From Caprimulgus europaeus (Eukaryota; Chordata; Aves; Caprimulgiformes; Caprimulgidae): a stretch of 64,000 bases of DNA. The number at the start of each line of letters is the position of its first letter. Position 1 is the first letter of the stretch. A program made the translations under genes and the position numbers. Below the pieces are notes generated by a model that worked only from the letters and a program-made list of their open reading frames with translations, did not search any database and had not been told where the DNA came from. Of this stretch, positions 10,151 to 64,000 are shown in pieces. The DNA is taken from positions 40,278,839 through 40,342,838 of the forward strand of contig OU015532.1 of NCBI GenBank assembly GCA_907165065.1, given 5' to 3'.

Positions 10151-12772
10151 AGGAGGACCACATAAAGGACCTGTGGGATAGGAAGGAAGGCTTAAAGCTT
10201 AATTTAGAGGAGGTTAAAAAAGGTGTTTAGATGCTTAAATGAGGTGAAATTACTGGGAGTGGAATTTGGTTTCCAGAACTGTAACAAAGTCCTATGGTAA
10301 GAAATGAAAATTACAGATTAAACCTTGAAAGAAAGCAAGTCATGGTTACTGTGAGGGAAGGGACGTACTGAACATATTACCACTGTATATAGGGGCCTCT
10401 TCATCATTTGGACTCTTACATATTAGCATGTGCTAATTCACTGAAGGGAGTGAAGTTATGTAGCCTGATCAGGTAGAAGTTTGGGCTAATTTCAAGCTTC
10501 CTGGCCCTGAACTTTGATTGTGTATAAATGAAGATTTTTTTTTTTACCCGGGCTGCGCAGATGTTATCTACAGTGATAGGGTACGTCTATGACAATTCTA
10601 AAAGTGTGGGATGGTTCTGTGATCTATGTGTTGTACCATTGTGTACTGGGCCAGTTACTGATGCTCTCTTAATATGCTTAAGAATCCATGGATGAATAAT
10701 TCTCAGAAATGTTTATCAGAGCTGTGACTATAAATTGTAATTTGAAAAGTTTGTTATTTTTTTTTCTAAAAAGTATCAAATCAGGTATCAGATCAAGGCT
10801 GATAGCAATATTAAGATAAAACTCTAAAACCACTGTTGTTGTATCTTTGCTTTAGTAAAGCATCTACTTTTCCTACAGGTGATGAATTTTGCTTGTTTGA
10901 AAGCTTTAGCAAAAATCATATATGCCAGTTTTAGATTTTGCTCCAGTGAGATGAATACTTCCTCCATCACTTTTTTAAAGCAGATGTCAGAAAAAAAAAC
11001 CAAAAACAAACCCTCGAAGTCCCACTATAGGAGTAAACATATTACTTAGTGAAGAGCACCACTTACTTTGATGTAACTGGGGGGTGGTGGAAGGGGAAGC
11101 AGAGATCTGAGCAAATGGAAAAATCACTGTACATACTCTAAGCATATAATTTTGGAAACAGACCTTTTCCCCTTTGTTAGTGCCGTTTAATTTTCCCTTT
11201 GACTTACTTAGTTCCTGCCTGTGTTATGATAATTCTCTTGGAAAGGACAGTAATTATGGTCAGTGGTTAGTAATGTTAAGGCTGTTCACACAAATGACTA
11301 TAGTTCTCTTTAGAATTTTGACCTTATCTACAGGGGAGAATTTACCAGCACTGGCAGAATTTAAATTAGTTTAGTTTAACTTGATTAAATTGAAGGGTGG
11401 ATGCTGTTACTCAGAATAAACAACCTTAATTTGGTTTCCCTTCATTTGTTTGAATTAAGCCAATTCAAGCTACATATTCTGAATGAACACTCTTTTACAG
11501 GGATATACTCCACTCTAATTTGAGATCTTCAGCTAATCCAGATTAATTTTTCTTCAGAGGAGCCTGTTTTCTTTGGAGTTAGTTTAAATGTCAGAATTTA
11601 CAATTAAAGCAAGAAGGGCATAAAATGAAATAAAGAAAATAAATATGAAAGAATATGAACAAAGCCCTACAGTTACTGTCATATCAAACAAGTATCTATC
11701 TTAAAAGCCAGGTCATTTAAGCAGCGGGTTGTTTTTAAAAAGCATAATTTAGTCCCAATAGTAAACTTGGCATTTGTCCACATGGAAGGGCATACTGTTA
11801 ATTTAAATCAGAATGGTTGTACCAGCTTTGCATACCATTTGTGTGTTGATTTAGGGAGAAGAGAACTTCTCATTTTTAGTTTATGCTATTTTGGAAGTTA
11901 TAGAAATAAACCCAAAGCAAATACACCTTTGCAGAGTCTTGTCATTGGATAAAAGAGTTTACACAAAGAATTACACTTGTATAATTATACCAGTGTAACA
12001 AATAAGCAAAATTCTAGAAAAGCTTCAAACAATTGAGGTAGGCTTTTAATTGGTTTTAGTAGTTGCTGATGAGAGCCATTATAGATGGGTTAATCTCCAA
12101 AAGACAAATTTTTATATTGCTGTATAAAATTCAATTGTGAGATTATTGCCTAAAGCCAGAAAATTAAAAAATTAAAGTGATAGAGTTATCCAAGACAATT
12201 TTTTTCCCTTTAGCTATTTGTACCCTGAAATAAGCCAACAAAATTATACTTTAGACATATTTAATCATAAGTTATCCTAGCTATGTGAAACACATTGTAA
12301 AATGTGGAATAGTCTGTATGCAATGCAATAAATGAAATTATAATTCCAATTTAAGTATGTGGTTTTAATTTTTTTTTGGTTAATATTACTTAAGCTTATG
12401 ATTATAAATTAATTATAGAACCAAATAGTTAATAAAATATTAATTAGATTTTTAAAGTTATTATTAAAATTAAATTTAAATGTAATCATGATTTACAGCA
12501 ATTTGAAACTGCCTGCAGAATATAACTGAAAATTTTTGCATTGATTAGTACTATTTGGGATTGGACTTGGAGGTTTGAGAGTGGGCAGGTTAAAAAAGTA
12601 AGGAAGAATATACTTAAATTTCTTTCTGCACTCAAAGTTGGTTGTCTAGAATTGCAACATAAGTCATTATGAGATAAAAAACTAGTTACAGTGCTAAGTA
12701 CAAAACACATTTTCTGTATTTGATGTTATTCTGTCAGTCATTGAGATCCCATGTTCTGCTCTGTTTCTGCAG
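10149..12772. other. No gene recognised; AT-rich sequence before the first coding exon
   Basis: No exon, RNA gene or known repeat is recognised. The stretch becomes extremely AT-rich at about 12240-12490, with TTAATTAT-type runs. It ends in a pyrimidine-rich acceptor (TGCTCTGTTTCTGCAG, to 12772), so at least its 3' end is probably intronic to the TTBK2 transcript. I see no convincing promoter or CpG island, so the TTBK2 transcription start is probably upstream of this window or unrecognised in it. Confidence 0.5.

Positions 12773-64000
<51,228 letters not shown>

Overview
The window is vertebrate nuclear DNA, most likely from a bird. At least eight CR1-type LINE pieces are recognisable, several ending in the ATTCTRTG-type short tandem repeats typical of avian CR1 3' ends. 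There is also one solo LTR resembling avian ERVL-class LTRs. The only host gene I can support is TTBK2 (tau tubulin kinase 2), on the + strand. It is recognised from twelve coding exons whose joined translation reads without interruption and follows the vertebrate protein as I know it. I cannot name the species.

Layout: 1-12772 holds no coding exon I recognise. It is either sequence upstream of TTBK2 or a 5'-UTR intron, and it carries three CR1 elements (1337-2168 +, 3520-6463 -, 9032-10148 -). The first coding exon of TTBK2 starts with ATG at 12864, and the window contains the first 670 codons, up to a donor at 61615. The whole kinase domain is present: ATP-site Lys50, HRD Asp141, DFG Asp163. 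The first part of the long C-terminal region follows; the remaining C-terminal exons lie beyond base 64000. All introns are GT-AG. The longest, 27038-51500 (about 24.5 kb), interrupts the activation segment and holds a CR1 (31745-33297), the solo LTR (47457-48020, flanked by GAATT duplications) and another CR1 (48592-48946). Smaller CR1 copies lie in the first, third and fifth coding-region introns (13640-13965, 21600-22048, 24281-25075).

TTBK2 is the functional unit here. It is a casein-kinase-1-superfamily Ser/Thr kinase acting at the distal mother centriole to start ciliogenesis, and it also phosphorylates tau and tubulin. Everything else is decayed retroelement sequence, simple repeats or AT-rich intron sequence.

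I found no evidence for a previously undescribed biological system. The observations most worth checking are structural: a 59-bp in-place microinversion inside a CR1 (1728-1786); a CR1 that kept ORF1 and the endonuclease but lost its whole reverse transcriptase core at a short-homology junction (4010-4012); an unusually intact CR1 reading frame of 341 codons (9125-10150); and a tandem hairpin locus in the large intron (43832-43890).
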